This document shows positions 25,462 through 34,565 of a stretch of 64,000 nucleotides of DNA, piece by piece (within the stretch, counting starts at the first letter, position 1; every line of letters begins with the position of its first letter). Position numbers and translations under genes: made by a program. The notes beneath the pieces were generated by a model that was not told the origin of the DNA, ran no database searches, and saw only the letters and a list, made by a program, of their open reading frames with translations. Source of the stretch: JAKEHZ01 sp035280505 (GTDB lineage: Bacteria > Acidobacteriota > Blastocatellia > RBC074); assembly GCA_035280505.1 (NCBI GenBank), contig DATEFT010000635.1, positions 13,837 through 77,836 on the forward strand, read 5' to 3'.

Positions 25462-26766
25462 ATGAATATGCGAACAGAAAAATTTCTCTACCAGTCGGGC
25501 TTCGGCAATGAATTGGCGACCGAGGCCCTCCCCGGAGCCCTCCCCCAGGGTCAGAATTCGCCGCAAAAAGCGCCGTATGGCCTGTACGCCGAGCAATTCA
25601 GCGGCTCGCCCTTCACGGCGCCGCGGGCCGCGAATCGCCGTTCCTGGCTCTACCGGATCCGCCCCTCGGTCCTGCATCGACCGTTCAACCAGATATCCAA
25701 TCTCCGGTTGCGGAGCGCCCCCTTCAACGAGGCGCCGCCTCCTCCCAACCAGTTGCGTTGGGATCCCCTGCCGGTGCCGGACGAACCGACCGATTTTATC
25801 GACGGTCTGACGACCATGGCCGGGTGCGGGGACGTGGGAATTCAGACCGGGGTCGGAATTCAGATCTATGCCGCCAATATCCCCATGCAGGGCCGTTTCT
25901 TTTATAATGCTGACGGCGAGATGCTAATTGTGCCTGAACTCGGGAGGTTGACCATCCAGACCGAACTCGGGTGGCTGGGAGTAGCGCCCGGTGAAATCTG
26001 CGTCTTGCCGCGAGGACTGAAATTTCGTGTTGAACTGCCGGACGGGTCTGCGCGCGGGTATCTCTGCGAAAATTATGGCGCGCATTTCAAGTTACCGGAA
26101 CTGGGGCCGATCGGTGCCAACGGATTGGCCAATCCCAGACATTTTCTGGTGCCGATTGCGGCGTATGATGATCAAGAAGGTGATTTTCGTCTGATCGCCA
26201 AATTCCAGGGCAACCTGTGGGAGGCCGCGATCGGCCATTCACCGCTCGACGTCGTGGCCTGGCACGGCAACTACGCGCCGTACAAGTATGACCTGGCCGA
26301 TTTCAACCCGATCAATTCCGTAGGTTTCGATCATCCGGATCCTTCGATCTTCACCGTGCTGACCTCACCCTCAGAGACGCTCGGGATGGCGAATGTGGAC
26401 TTTGTGATCTTTCCGCCCCGCTGGGTGGTGGCGGAACACACCTTCCGCCCGCCATATTTCCATCGAAACGTGATGAGCGAATTTATGGGATTGATCTTCG
26501 GTCAATACGATGCGAAGGCCGAAGGCTTTCTGCCGGGCGGCGCCAGCCTGCACAACTGCATGTCGGGCCACGGCCCGGACGCCGAGACCTTCGAGCGGGC
26601 CAGCCAGGCGGAACTCAAACCGCAGCGCTACGACAACACGCTGGCCTTCATGTTCGAGACCCGGTACGTCATGCGACCGACCAGCTTCGCCCTGGAGACG
26701 ACGGCCCGGCAAAAAGATTATGATGCGTGCTGGCAGGGGCTGAAGAAGAATTTCTCGGCCTGGTGA
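25462..26766 (+). CDS. hmgA: homogentisate 1,2-dioxygenase
   Basis: 434 aa. Opens the ring of homogentisate to maleylacetoacetate. The N-terminus YQSGFGNELATEALPGALP is diagnostic. The iron ligands lie in RPPYFHRNVMSEFMGLIFG (His, Glu) and in MSGHGPDAETF (His). The frame is open far upstream, but the family start is near MNMRTEKFLYQ, so I chose ATG 25462 (25468 is possible). No strong SD is seen. A palindromic repeat separates it from hppD. Confidence 0.96.
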   Translation: MNMRTEKFLYQSGFGNELATEALPGALPQGQNSPQKAPYGLYAEQFSGSPFTAPRAANRRSWLYRIRPSVLHRPFNQISNLRLRSAPFNEAPPPPNQLRWDPLPVPDEPTDFIDGLTTMAGCGDVGIQTGVGIQIYAANIPMQGRFFYNADGEMLIVPELGRLTIQTELGWLGVAPGEICVLPRGLKFRVELPDGSARGYLCENYGAHFKLPELGPIGANGLANPRHFLVPIAAYDDQEGDFRLIAKFQGNLWEAAIGHSPLDVVAWHGNYAPYKYDLADFNPINSVGFDHPDPSIFTVLTSPSETLGMANVDFVIFPPRWVVAEHTFRPPYFHRNVMSEFMGLIFGQYDAKAEGFLPGGASLHNCMSGHGPDAETFERASQAELKPQRYDNTLAFMFETRYVMRPTSFALETTARQKDYDACWQGLKKNFSAW

Positions 26767-26795
26767 TCTTGAAGGAGTTTAAATTCCCCTAATCT

Positions 26796-27680
26796 ATGAA
26801 CCCGATAATTCGTGACTTGTTGACAGGTTTGATCGATTACGCCGGTCTGTTCCCGCCGGCCACGCTCGATATGGCTTCGGCGACCCGCAATTTCGCCAAG
26901 TATAGCCTGGGGCCCGACGCGCCCTGGCTCGGGCGATTCGTGATCCCGGTCGAGCGGCTGGGTGAGTACGAACAGGCCGTGAAGGGTCTGGAGAAGAGCG
27001 AGCAGCCATGGCGGCTGAGCGCGCTGAGCAGCGTCAAGCTGGAGAGAGATCTCGGGAAGATCGCCGAGTTCAACGAGCGTCATACGGACGACGGGGTCCT
27101 CATCGACACGATCGAGATCAAGGCCATGGGCAGCACGGAGATCGAATCGGCGATGGGATCGATCCCCGGCACCCTGACTCCATATTTCGAAATCTCGATG
27201 GCCGGCGATCCGATCGACCTGATCAAGGCGATCGCGGCCACCGGCGCGCGGGCCAAAGTGCGGGCCGGCGGCGTCTCGGTCGAGTCTTTTCCGCCGCCCT
27301 TCAATCTGGCCCGGTTCATCAAGAGCTGCGCCGATGAAGACGTCGCCTTCAAGGCCACGGCGGGACTGCATCACGCGCTGCGCTCGATCAACAAACTGAC
27401 CGCCGAACCGGAGAGCCCCCGGGCATTGATGCATGGATTTTTGAATCTCTTTCTGGCCGCCGCCTTCGCCCAGGTCGGAGTGGAGCGGGAGTGGCTGGTC
27501 GAATTGCTCGAAGAGCGATCATTGGAAGCTTTTCAGTTGGAGGAAGACAGCGTACACTGGCGCGGACACTTGGTCGTCAGGTCTCACGTGAGAAACTCGC
27601 GAAGGCTCTTCGCCGTCGCCTTCGGGTCCTGCTCGTTTGAAGAACCTGTCGGCGAATTAAGAAAACTCGGGTTGCTGTAA
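26796..27680 (+). CDS. uncharacterised protein in the tyrosine degradation cluster
   Basis: 294 aa; I do not recognise a named family. No signal peptide or membrane segment; alternating beta/alpha pattern reminiscent of a TIM-barrel-like fold. Notable segments: GLIDYAGLFPPATLDM near the N-terminus, PYFEISMAGDP, GARAKVRAGGVSVESFPPP, VAFKATAGLHHALR and ALMHGFLNLFLAAAFAQVG. It lies 29 bp after hmgA and 17 bp before fahA, so it is almost surely cotranscribed. This is the position often held by the glutathione-dependent maleylacetoacetate isomerase, but it has no GST-like sequence. It may be a non-homologous isomerase or an accessory protein. Confidence 0.85.
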   Translation: MNPIIRDLLTGLIDYAGLFPPATLDMASATRNFAKYSLGPDAPWLGRFVIPVERLGEYEQAVKGLEKSEQPWRLSALSSVKLERDLGKIAEFNERHTDDGVLIDTIEIKAMGSTEIESAMGSIPGTLTPYFEISMAGDPIDLIKAIAATGARAKVRAGGVSVESFPPPFNLARFIKSCADEDVAFKATAGLHHALRSINKLTAEPESPRALMHGFLNLFLAAAFAQVGVEREWLVELLEERSLEAFQLEEDSVHWRGHLVVRSHVRNSRRLFAVAFGSCSFEEPVGELRKLGLL

Positions 27681-27697
27681 ACATCACGTGCTCAATC

Positions 27698-29026
27698 ATG
27701 GCCTATTCGATTAACGAAACTCATGATCCGAATCTGAAAAGCTGGGTCGAGTCGGCAAACGATCCTACCGGCGATTTTCCCATCCAGAACCTGCCTTTCG
27801 GGATCTTCACCCGACCGGAGAGCGAAGAGTTACCCTGCATCGGAGTGGCGATCGGAGACCAGATTCTGGATCTGGCCGCCGTGGCCGACGAGTTCTGGAG
27901 TCTCGACTTTACGGATGACATCGGCGATGCCTGCTCTTACGAATCGCTGGATATGATGATGACGCTGGAGCCGGAAAGCATGTCGGAGCTTCGCCGGCGG
28001 GTCAGCAAGCTGCTGCGTGCCGACAATTTCAGCGATGAGCGTTATATCGTCGAAGATTTTCTGATCCCGATGGATGAGGTCGAGATGCTGCTCCCGATCA
28101 ATATCGGGGACTACACCGACTTTTACGCCTCGATCTTTCACGCCACCAACGTCGGCAAGATGTTCCGTCCCGACAATCCGTTGATGCCGAACTACAAATG
28201 GGTCCCGATCGGTTATCACGGGCGGGCCTCTTCCGTCATGCTGAGCGGGACGCCGGTCTACCGGCCCACCGGCCAGACCAAAGACGACCAGGCGGAGACG
28301 CCGTCCGTCGGCCCGAGCCGAATGTTGGACTATGAGTTGGAGGTCGGCATTCTGATCGGCTCCGGCAATCGACCGGGAGCAACGATCCGGATCACGGAGG
28401 CTGAAGACCACATCTTCGGGCTCTGCCTGGTCAACGACTGGTCGGCCCGCGACCTCCAACGATGGGAGTACCAACCCCTGGGACCGTTTCTCTCCAAGAG
28501 CTTCGCCACGACGATCTCGCCCTGGATCATTACCATGGAGGCGTTGGCGCCTTTTCGGGCCCCGGCTTTTAAACGTCCGGCCGGAGACCCGGACCCGCTG
28601 CCCTATCTCGATTCGCTGCGGAACCGCGAGCGCGGAGGCTTCGACATCAAGCTGGAGGTCTACCTCTCGACGCCGGAGATGCGGAACCGGCACCTGGCGC
28701 CGCACCGTCTGACCGGCGACAGCAACACCAAGGATCTCTACTGGACCTTCGCCCAGATGGTCACCCACCACGCCGGCAACGGCTGCAACCTGCGGCCGGG
28801 CGACCTGATCGCCAGCGGCACCGTCTCGGGCGCGACCAAAGAGAGTCTGGGCTGCCTGCTGGAGCTGACCCAGCGCGGAACCGAGCCGATCCAACTGCCG
28901 ACCGGCGAAGTGCGACGTTTTCTGCAGGACGAAGACGAAGTGATCTTACGCGGTTACTGCGAACGCGACGGATTCAGACGGATCGGTTTCGGCGAATGCC
29001 TCGGCCGAATCGGCTTACCAAAGTAG
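27698..29026 (+). CDS. fahA: fumarylacetoacetase
   Basis: 442 aa. Hydrolyses fumarylacetoacetate to fumarate and acetoacetate, the last step of tyrosine degradation. The N-terminal SH3-like region has NLPFGIFTRPESEELPCIGV. The FAH catalytic domain shows DYTDFYASIFHATNVGKMF, YHGRASSVMLSG, EVGILIGSGN, LVNDWSARDLQRWEYQPLGP and GNGCNLRPGDLIASGTVSG. The metal and catalytic residues expected in these motifs are present. Length and order are like eukaryotic FAH. It is the last gene of the cluster; a hairpin follows the stop directly. Confidence 0.95.
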   Translation: MAYSINETHDPNLKSWVESANDPTGDFPIQNLPFGIFTRPESEELPCIGVAIGDQILDLAAVADEFWSLDFTDDIGDACSYESLDMMMTLEPESMSELRRRVSKLLRADNFSDERYIVEDFLIPMDEVEMLLPINIGDYTDFYASIFHATNVGKMFRPDNPLMPNYKWVPIGYHGRASSVMLSGTPVYRPTGQTKDDQAETPSVGPSRMLDYELEVGILIGSGNRPGATIRITEAEDHIFGLCLVNDWSARDLQRWEYQPLGPFLSKSFATTISPWIITMEALAPFRAPAFKRPAGDPDPLPYLDSLRNRERGGFDIKLEVYLSTPEMRNRHLAPHRLTGDSNTKDLYWTFAQMVTHHAGNGCNLRPGDLIASGTVSGATKESLGCLLELTQRGTEPIQLPTGEVRRFLQDEDEVILRGYCERDGFRRIGFGECLGRIGLPK

Positions 29027-29094
29027 CCTGGCTTCAGTTTTAAAGCCCGGTTGGAAAAATTGGCCTATCTCCCGGCAACCCCACTAAAGCCAGG
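29027..29094. repeat. hairpin repeat directly after fahA
   Basis: CCTGGCTTCAGT (29027-29038) pairs with ACTAAAGCCAGG (29083-29094) with one mismatch. The inner part carries GGTTG and CAACC. It starts at the base after the stop codon. It has no U-tract. Its look is that of a REP-type element, but only one copy is seen here. Confidence 0.55.
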
Positions 29095-29214
29095 TTGCAC
29101 GCGTTCCCCTCGTCGAGACGTAATCCCGGTATACTCGTTGGTGAAGCGGCCAAGGCCGGATATTTTTCCTGGAATCATCCAGCCTTCGATCACGTCAGAC
29201 AATTTTTGCTCAGC

Positions 29215-29955
29215 CTATAATCGCCCCTGAAGCAGCGCCGGCAAGACCTTGCCGATCTCATCGTTCAGAACTACATCCGCCATGCCGTCGAGCGGCGTCG
29301 AGGTGCGGTTGATGATGATCAGCACCGCTCCGATCTGTTTGGCGATCACCGGCAGCGAGGCCGCCGGATGCACGACCAGCGACGAACCCACCGCCAGAAA
29401 GACGTCACAGTCCGCGCAAGCCGCCAGGGCCAATTGCATGGCCCGCGCCGGCATGGCCTGACCGAACGAGATCGTGGCCGGTTTGAGCAGCCCGCCGCAC
29501 AGTTCGCATTCGGGCGCCTCGTCGCCGGCTTCGATCAGCGCGACGGCGTCGTCCATCGAGATTCGCCGCTGACAATCCAGACACTCAACCTTCGTCGTCG
29601 TGCCGTGCAGTTCGATCACATTCTTCTGCCCGGCTTTCTGGTGCAGCCCATCGATGTTCTGCGTGATCAGGGCCCGCAACCGGCCCTGCCGCTCGATTTC
29701 GACAAAGGCCGCGTGACCGGCGTTCGGCTCGGCGTCCCGCATGGGAGGCCAGATCGCCACTTTCTGCCGCCAGTATTCAATGCGCCCCCCACGGCTGTTC
29801 AGGAACTCGTCATATTCGATCGTGCGGTTATTCGCCCAGATTCCCTGCGGGCTGCGGAAATCGGGAATCCCCGACTCCGTTGAGATACCGGCGCCCGAAA
29901 ATCCGACGATCCGTTTTGATTGAGCGATAAATTCGACGGCTTCTGAGAATTTCAT
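29215..29955 (-). CDS. cobB: Sir2-family NAD-dependent protein deacylase
   Basis: 246 aa sirtuin. NAD-binding motifs FSGAGISTESGIPDFRSPQG and TQNIDGLHQKAG, the catalytic His in VIELHGTTTK, and the zinc site with ECLDC and CELCGG (four cysteines) are all present, as is VGSSLVVHPAASLP. Removes acyl groups from lysines using NAD. The neighbour AMP-forming synthetase is a classic sirtuin target, although it lies 6 kb away and the link is only suggestive. Confidence 0.93.
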   Translation of the reverse strand: MKFSEAVEFIAQSKRIVGFSGAGISTESGIPDFRSPQGIWANNRTIEYDEFLNSRGGRIEYWRQKVAIWPPMRDAEPNAGHAAFVEIERQGRLRALITQNIDGLHQKAGQKNVIELHGTTTKVECLDCQRRISMDDAVALIEAGDEAPECELCGGLLKPATISFGQAMPARAMQLALAACADCDVFLAVGSSLVVHPAASLPVIAKQIGAVLIIINRTSTPLDGMADVVLNDEIGKVLPALLQGRL

Positions 29956-30061
29956 AACCTGACACTCCCTAAAGATCTGGTCCCTCAGTTGACACTTTTA
30001 ACTGGCTCTGACAACCTGACCCTGACGCCTGGATAAATTGTCTTAGCTAGGAGTAGAACTC

Positions 30062-31993
30062 ATGAAAAAAAAACCGGCCCTCATTGGTTTATTCATTTTC
30101 TGGTGTTTGTCAACCATGTCTTTTCGAAATACCCTGCCAGCCCATTCGCAACAAGTTCCACCAACCGAGATCGAGACTCCTGACTCGCGCGATTCGCATT
30201 CATATGCCAACCCGGGGCAGGTCCGCGTGCGCCACGTGGATCTCGAACTGGAAGTGCAGTTTGAGCGCCGAGTCCTGAAAGGCTCGGCGACCCTCTCGAT
30301 TGAACGCGCGCCGAATGGCGCCGACCCGCTCCGGCTCGATACCCGTGATCTGAAGATCGTCAAAGCCGAGGCGTCGAGCGACGGAAATAATTTCACGCCG
30401 GCCCAGTTCACTCTCGGCGAGGCGGATAAGATTCTCGGCTCCGCACTGACCATTCAACTGCCGGCGAACGCGACCCGGGTCCGAATCGAATACGAGACCA
30501 GTCCGCATGCCTCCGGCGTCCAATGGCTCGAACCGGCGCAGACGGCCGGCAAAAAACATCCGTACGTCTTCACTCAGTCGGAGGCGATTCATGCCCGAAG
30601 CTGGATCCCCCTGCAGGATTCGCCCGGCGTGCGCGTCACCTACTCGGCCCGCATTCTCACGCCGAAAGGATTGCGCGCGGTGATGAGCGCGGAGTCGGTC
30701 GCGTTCAAAGGATCGCCGGGTTCGGGTCAAAGCGGTTACGCCTTTAAGATGGAGCAGGCGATCCCCTCGTACTTGATTGCGCTGGCAGCCGGCGACCTGG
30801 CCTACAAATCGCTCGGGCCGCGAACCGGGGTCTACACCGAACCGGCCATGCTCGAAAAAGCCGCGCACGAACTGGCCGATACCGAAAAGATGGTCGCGGC
30901 CACCGAGAAGCTCTACGGTCCTTACCGGTGGGGGCGTTACGACGTCCTCGTGTTACCGCCCAGTTTCCCGATCGGCGGCATGGAGAACCCGCGGTTGACG
31001 TTCGCCACGCCGACCATCCTGGCCGGAGATCGAAGCCTGGTCTCGCTGATCGCGCATGAACTGGCCCATTCGTGGTCCGGCAACCTGGTCACCAACGCCA
31101 CCTGGCGCGATTTCTGGCTCAATGAAGGATTCACGACCTATCTCGAACGGCGAATCATCGAAGCGATCTACGGCCGTCCACGCGAAGAGATGGAGGCGAC
31201 GCTCGGACGGCAGACACTGGGCAGAGAGTTAGCCTCGAATGATGCCCGCGACCAGATTCTGCATATCGACCTCCAGGGCCGCGATCCGGATGATGGTTTC
31301 ACCGAGATCCCCTATGAGAAGGGCGCGCTCTTCCTGCGGCATCTGGAAGAGACCTATGGCCGCGAACGTTTCGATCGATTCCTGAAAGGCTACTTCGAGC
31401 ATTACTCCTTCCAGAGCATCACCACGGCGACCTTTATCGAGTACCTGCAGAAGAATCTGCTCGATTCCGACGCTCAACTCGCGGCGAAGGTCCCGGTCGA
31501 GGAGTGGATCTTCAAACCGGGCCTGCCGCCTGGAGCGCCGCAACCCAAATCCGACGCTTTCGCCAAAATCGAGGAGCAGGCGCAAGGTTGGCTCGACGGA
31601 AAGATTCCGGCGGCCAAGTTGAATACTAAAGACTGGTCAACCCAGCAATGGCTGCATTTCCTGCGCTTCCTGCCGCAGCAGTTGAATCCGCAGAAGATGC
31701 AGGAACTCGACCAGGCTTTCAACCTGACGAAAGCCGGCAACGCCGAGATCGCCCATCAATGGCTCCTGATCTCGATTCGTAATCAATACCATCCGGCCGA
31801 TCGGCGCCTCGAAGAGTACCTGACCTCCATCGGCCGGCAAAAACTGATCAAGCCGTTGTATGAAGAGCTGGTCAAGACGCCCGAAGGTAAGGAACGGGCC
31901 CTGAGCATCTATCAAAAAGCCCGCGCCGGTTATCATCCGATCGCGCAAACCTCGGTCGACAAGATCGTTAAAGGTAGAACCAGCGGCGACTGA
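30062..31993 (+). CDS. M1 family zinc aminopeptidase, leukotriene A4 hydrolase-like
   Basis: 643 aa, with an N-terminal signal-like segment (PALIGLFIFWCLSTMSF). The catalytic zinc site is HELAH at 332-336 with the third ligand Glu355 in FWLNEGF (HExxH-x18-E). The exopeptidase motif is GGMENPRLTF. A C-terminal helical domain (about 510-635) is of the LTA4-hydrolase type, as in bacterial cold-active aminopeptidases. It removes N-terminal residues from peptides, probably in the periplasm. It is monocistronic; its 3' end carries a family 1 palindrome. Confidence 0.92.
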   Translation: MKKKPALIGLFIFWCLSTMSFRNTLPAHSQQVPPTEIETPDSRDSHSYANPGQVRVRHVDLELEVQFERRVLKGSATLSIERAPNGADPLRLDTRDLKIVKAEASSDGNNFTPAQFTLGEADKILGSALTIQLPANATRVRIEYETSPHASGVQWLEPAQTAGKKHPYVFTQSEAIHARSWIPLQDSPGVRVTYSARILTPKGLRAVMSAESVAFKGSPGSGQSGYAFKMEQAIPSYLIALAAGDLAYKSLGPRTGVYTEPAMLEKAAHELADTEKMVAATEKLYGPYRWGRYDVLVLPPSFPIGGMENPRLTFATPTILAGDRSLVSLIAHELAHSWSGNLVTNATWRDFWLNEGFTTYLERRIIEAIYGRPREEMEATLGRQTLGRELASNDARDQILHIDLQGRDPDDGFTEIPYEKGALFLRHLEETYGRERFDRFLKGYFEHYSFQSITTATFIEYLQKNLLDSDAQLAAKVPVEEWIFKPGLPPGAPQPKSDAFAKIEEQAQGWLDGKIPAAKLNTKDWSTQQWLHFLRFLPQQLNPQKMQELDQAFNLTKAGNAEIAHQWLLISIRNQYHPADRRLEEYLTSIGRQKLIKPLYEELVKTPEGKERALSIYQKARAGYHPIAQTSVDKIVKGRTSGD

Positions 31994-32005
31994 AGACTTC
32001 AGGGT

Positions 32006-32050
32006 TACCAACCGCGAAATCAACACTCTCCGCGTGTTTCGCGGTTGGTA
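32006..32050. repeat. CCGCGAAA palindromic repeat (family 1)
   Basis: TACCAACCGCGAAA (32006-32019) and TTTCGCGGTTGGTA (32037-32050) form a perfect 14-bp stem. It lies between the converging M1 peptidase and adenosine deaminase genes, where it may end transcription from both sides. Confidence 0.8.
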
Positions 32051-32052
32051 TG

Positions 32053-33096
32053 TCAACCTGGAAGTTCAGCCCTCAACTCGTCGAACTCCCGCCGAAACTC
32101 CTGTTCCATCTGCAGTCGGGCCGATTCGGGCAGCAAGCTGGCCCGGACGCCATTGAGCACCAATCGCTCGATCATCTCGACCTGGTAGCCGAAGGCCGCG
32201 GCAATCCGCAGGTATTCGTCGGTCAGCGTGGTATTGAACAGGGCCGGGTCGTCGGAGTTGATAGTAACATACAGCCCCGCATCCAGCAGCCGAGGTAAAG
32301 GATGCTCCGCCAGGTTCGGAGCAATTCCGAGGCAAACGTTGCTACTGGGACAGACCTCCAGAGGGACCTGGCGTTCGCGCAAGAGGTGGACGAGGTCCGG
32401 ATCTTCCAGGCAGCGGACTCCGTGACCGAGGCGCTGGGCCTGCAGGAAGTCCAGTGCGCCCCGAACGCTCTCGGCGCCCGCCATCTCGCCGGCATGGGGC
32501 ACGCTCCCCAATCCCGCCCGGAGCGCCCGGGCGAAAGCCTCCTGGAACCACTCCGGCGGATGGCCGGCTTCGAGACCGCCGAGTCCGAGAGCGACCACGC
32601 CGCGGCTCTTTCCGCTGATCGCCCACTCCGCGACCTGCAACGAATGTTCGCTCGGGGCTTGGTTTCGGACGATGTCGAAGACCCACCCGACCTCGACGCC
32701 CAGTTCGGCCGCGGCCCATTCACGGGCCCGGCTCAAGGACTCCAGTTGCGTGGCGAAAGGGATCTGCCGGTTCCGGCTGAAATGCGTGTAGGGCGTATAG
32801 GTCACTTCGCTATAACAAATCCGTTGGGCGGCCTGCCCTCGCAGAAATTCACGGGCGATCAGCTCGATGTCTTCAGGCGTACAGATGCAAGACGAGACCG
32901 TCAGATAGATCTCGATGAAGTGAGCGAAGTCGGTGAAGAGGTACCATTGGCGCAGGGCCTCCACGGAATCGGCGGGAAGTTTAACGCCGTTACGTTGCGC
33001 CAGTTGCAACAAGGTCTCCGGCCCGATCGAGCCTTCCAGATGGACGTGTAGCTCGACCTTCGGCATGCGGTGAATAAAATCGGTGAGAGGTAACAT
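32053..33096 (-). CDS. add: adenosine deaminase
   Basis: 347 aa amidohydrolase. N-terminal metal motif PKVELHVHLEGSIGPETLLQ, SVPHAGEMAG with the HAGE catalytic pair, RLGHGVRCLED, VCPSSNVCLGI and the late metal-binding INSDDPALFNT are all present in order. Deaminates adenosine to inosine for purine salvage; the closely related adenine deaminases and 6-aminodeoxyfutalosine deaminases share these motifs, so a futalosine pathway role cannot be ruled out. SD AAGGAG precedes the ATG. Confidence 0.9.
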   Translation of the reverse strand: MLPLTDFIHRMPKVELHVHLEGSIGPETLLQLAQRNGVKLPADSVEALRQWYLFTDFAHFIEIYLTVSSCICTPEDIELIAREFLRGQAAQRICYSEVTYTPYTHFSRNRQIPFATQLESLSRAREWAAAELGVEVGWVFDIVRNQAPSEHSLQVAEWAISGKSRGVVALGLGGLEAGHPPEWFQEAFARALRAGLGSVPHAGEMAGAESVRGALDFLQAQRLGHGVRCLEDPDLVHLLRERQVPLEVCPSSNVCLGIAPNLAEHPLPRLLDAGLYVTINSDDPALFNTTLTDEYLRIAAAFGYQVEMIERLVLNGVRASLLPESARLQMEQEFRREFDELRAELPG

Positions 33097-33354
33097 CGAC
33101 CTCGAACTCCTTTTCCTTCGACGTTTGATTCAATCAATAAACATGCTCAATCCTTAAGCACTTTCAATATTTTTATGAACATATCATAGTGCCGCGAATT
33201 CTCTTCCTAACCGGCTAGTGAAAATGCTATTTTATCGTTGCCTGGATCTCCCCCAATGATAGCTCACTCTCAGTTGGTTAAGTTCATTGAGCCAGTTCCC
33301 CCAACCAGAAAATAAAAAGAAGACTTAAGAAGTAATCGGGAAGGAGATTCGTCA

Positions 33355-33972
33355 ATGATTATTTGTCCATCTTGTGGAAGTTCACACATTCGCAACGATT
33401 ACAAACCGGCCCCGCTGACGCTCCGGATGGTTGGAATACGAGCCCTGTTATGTGATCACTGCAACCATCAATTCCGCGCCTTCGCTCTGACGCCCCCCAA
33501 AAGTCGAGGTTCAGACAAGCCGCCCCATCTCGCCGACGTTTTCACTCCCGCACCGGTCGTGGATCTGAAGCGAATCAACCAGAATGCCAACGGCCAAAGC
33601 CAGAAACAGACCGCCCGAATCATTCTGAACCCGTTCCCGAGAACGACGGAGGCCCAGCCGACCGTCACCGGCGAACTGATCATGACGGATCGTCGCGATC
33701 TGCGCACTCAGATCACCAAACTGTATGATTACGGCGCCAAGGCCGTTCCCAGTCATCAGGGATCGAAGCAGGTGATCCCGCTGCATCCGAATGTCCTGTG
33801 CCCGGAATGCAATTCGCAGAACGTCCGGCGCCGGCACCGCAACGGATTCGAGCGCGCGGTCTTCTCCTTTATCCACTACAAAGCTTTTACGTGTCAGGCC
33901 TGCGCCGCCTCGTTCTATGCCAGAATCAGTGAGAATGGAGGAAAATCGAGGACGACCAATTTCCCGAGATAG
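33355..33972 (+). CDS. protein with two zinc-ribbon motifs
   Basis: 205 aa, unrecognised. The N-terminal zinc ribbon has CPSC and CDHC pairs (about 4-38). A linker rich in Pro, Gln and Arg (about 45-140) is followed by a second ribbon with CPEC and CQAC (about 148-186). The two ribbons resemble one another in spacing, with aromatic residues after the second pair (FRAFALT and FYARIS). This suggests an internally duplicated nucleic-acid or protein binding module. No catalytic domain is seen. SD GAAGGAG precedes the ATG. It converges on the lipoprotein gene at 33978 with a 5-bp gap. Confidence 0.75.
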   Translation: MIICPSCGSSHIRNDYKPAPLTLRMVGIRALLCDHCNHQFRAFALTPPKSRGSDKPPHLADVFTPAPVVDLKRINQNANGQSQKQTARIILNPFPRTTEAQPTVTGELIMTDRRDLRTQITKLYDYGAKAVPSHQGSKQVIPLHPNVLCPECNSQNVRRRHRNGFERAVFSFIHYKAFTCQACAASFYARISENGGKSRTTNFPR

Positions 33973-33977
33973 GGCGT

Positions 33978-34565
33978 TCACTGAGGTTTCTTCCAGAGCG
34001 TAAAGAGCATTCTCCGCTCACCGTAGACCAAAACTCCCATGCGCGTCTGATCAGGCAGACGCGGAAAACTGAGCGTGGCTTCAAAAGCCTGACCCGGACT
34101 GAGGCGGATTCGTCCGTCTTGTGGGCCCAGGGTCTGTTCGGCGGCGAAGCCTCGATCTTTCAACTTATATTGGCGGCAGGCCTCATCGACCAGATAGACG
34201 CGCCTCTTCTCATTGATCAACCACCGGCCGCTGCTCATCCGGTAGACCGGCAGATCGAAATCGACGGCGCGCCCGGTGGCATAAGCCACGATCCGCACCA
34301 GGGTCTCATCCGGCTTGAGCGTGGTCTCGGCCAGGACCAGCTTGAAGCTCTCTTCGAGATTCTCTTCCGGGCTCTCTTCCCGCAGGCAGGAACCCAGCTT
34401 CACCATCGTCTCCTCGACCGACGGCACCCGCGCCTGCTCCGCCTCGCGAGACGAACATCCAATCAAAAATAGACCGGCCAAAAACAACGAAAGCGCCCGG
34501 AAAGGTCGCGATCTTCGCGGCCTTTCGTTATTTGCGGATGTTGCGTATTCTCTCTCAGGTCTCAT
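33978..34565 (-). CDS. putative lipoprotein
   Basis: 195 aa. An unusually long basic N-region (about 1-22, RPRRSR) precedes a hydrophobic stretch and the lipobox LIGC (about 34-37), so lipidation at that cysteine is likely. The mature part begins SSREAEQ and is otherwise unrecognised. The start codon ATG (34565-34563) overlaps the divergent tilS start ATG (34564-34566) by two bases. If correct, this is a very tight head-to-head arrangement; a later non-ATG start is possible. Confidence 0.7.
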   Translation of the reverse strand: MRPEREYATSANNERPRRSRPFRALSLFLAGLFLIGCSSREAEQARVPSVEETMVKLGSCLREESPEENLEESFKLVLAETTLKPDETLVRIVAYATGRAVDFDLPVYRMSSGRWLINEKRRVYLVDEACRQYKLKDRGFAAEQTLGPQDGRIRLSPGQAFEATLSFPRLPDQTRMGVLVYGERRMLFTLWKKPQ

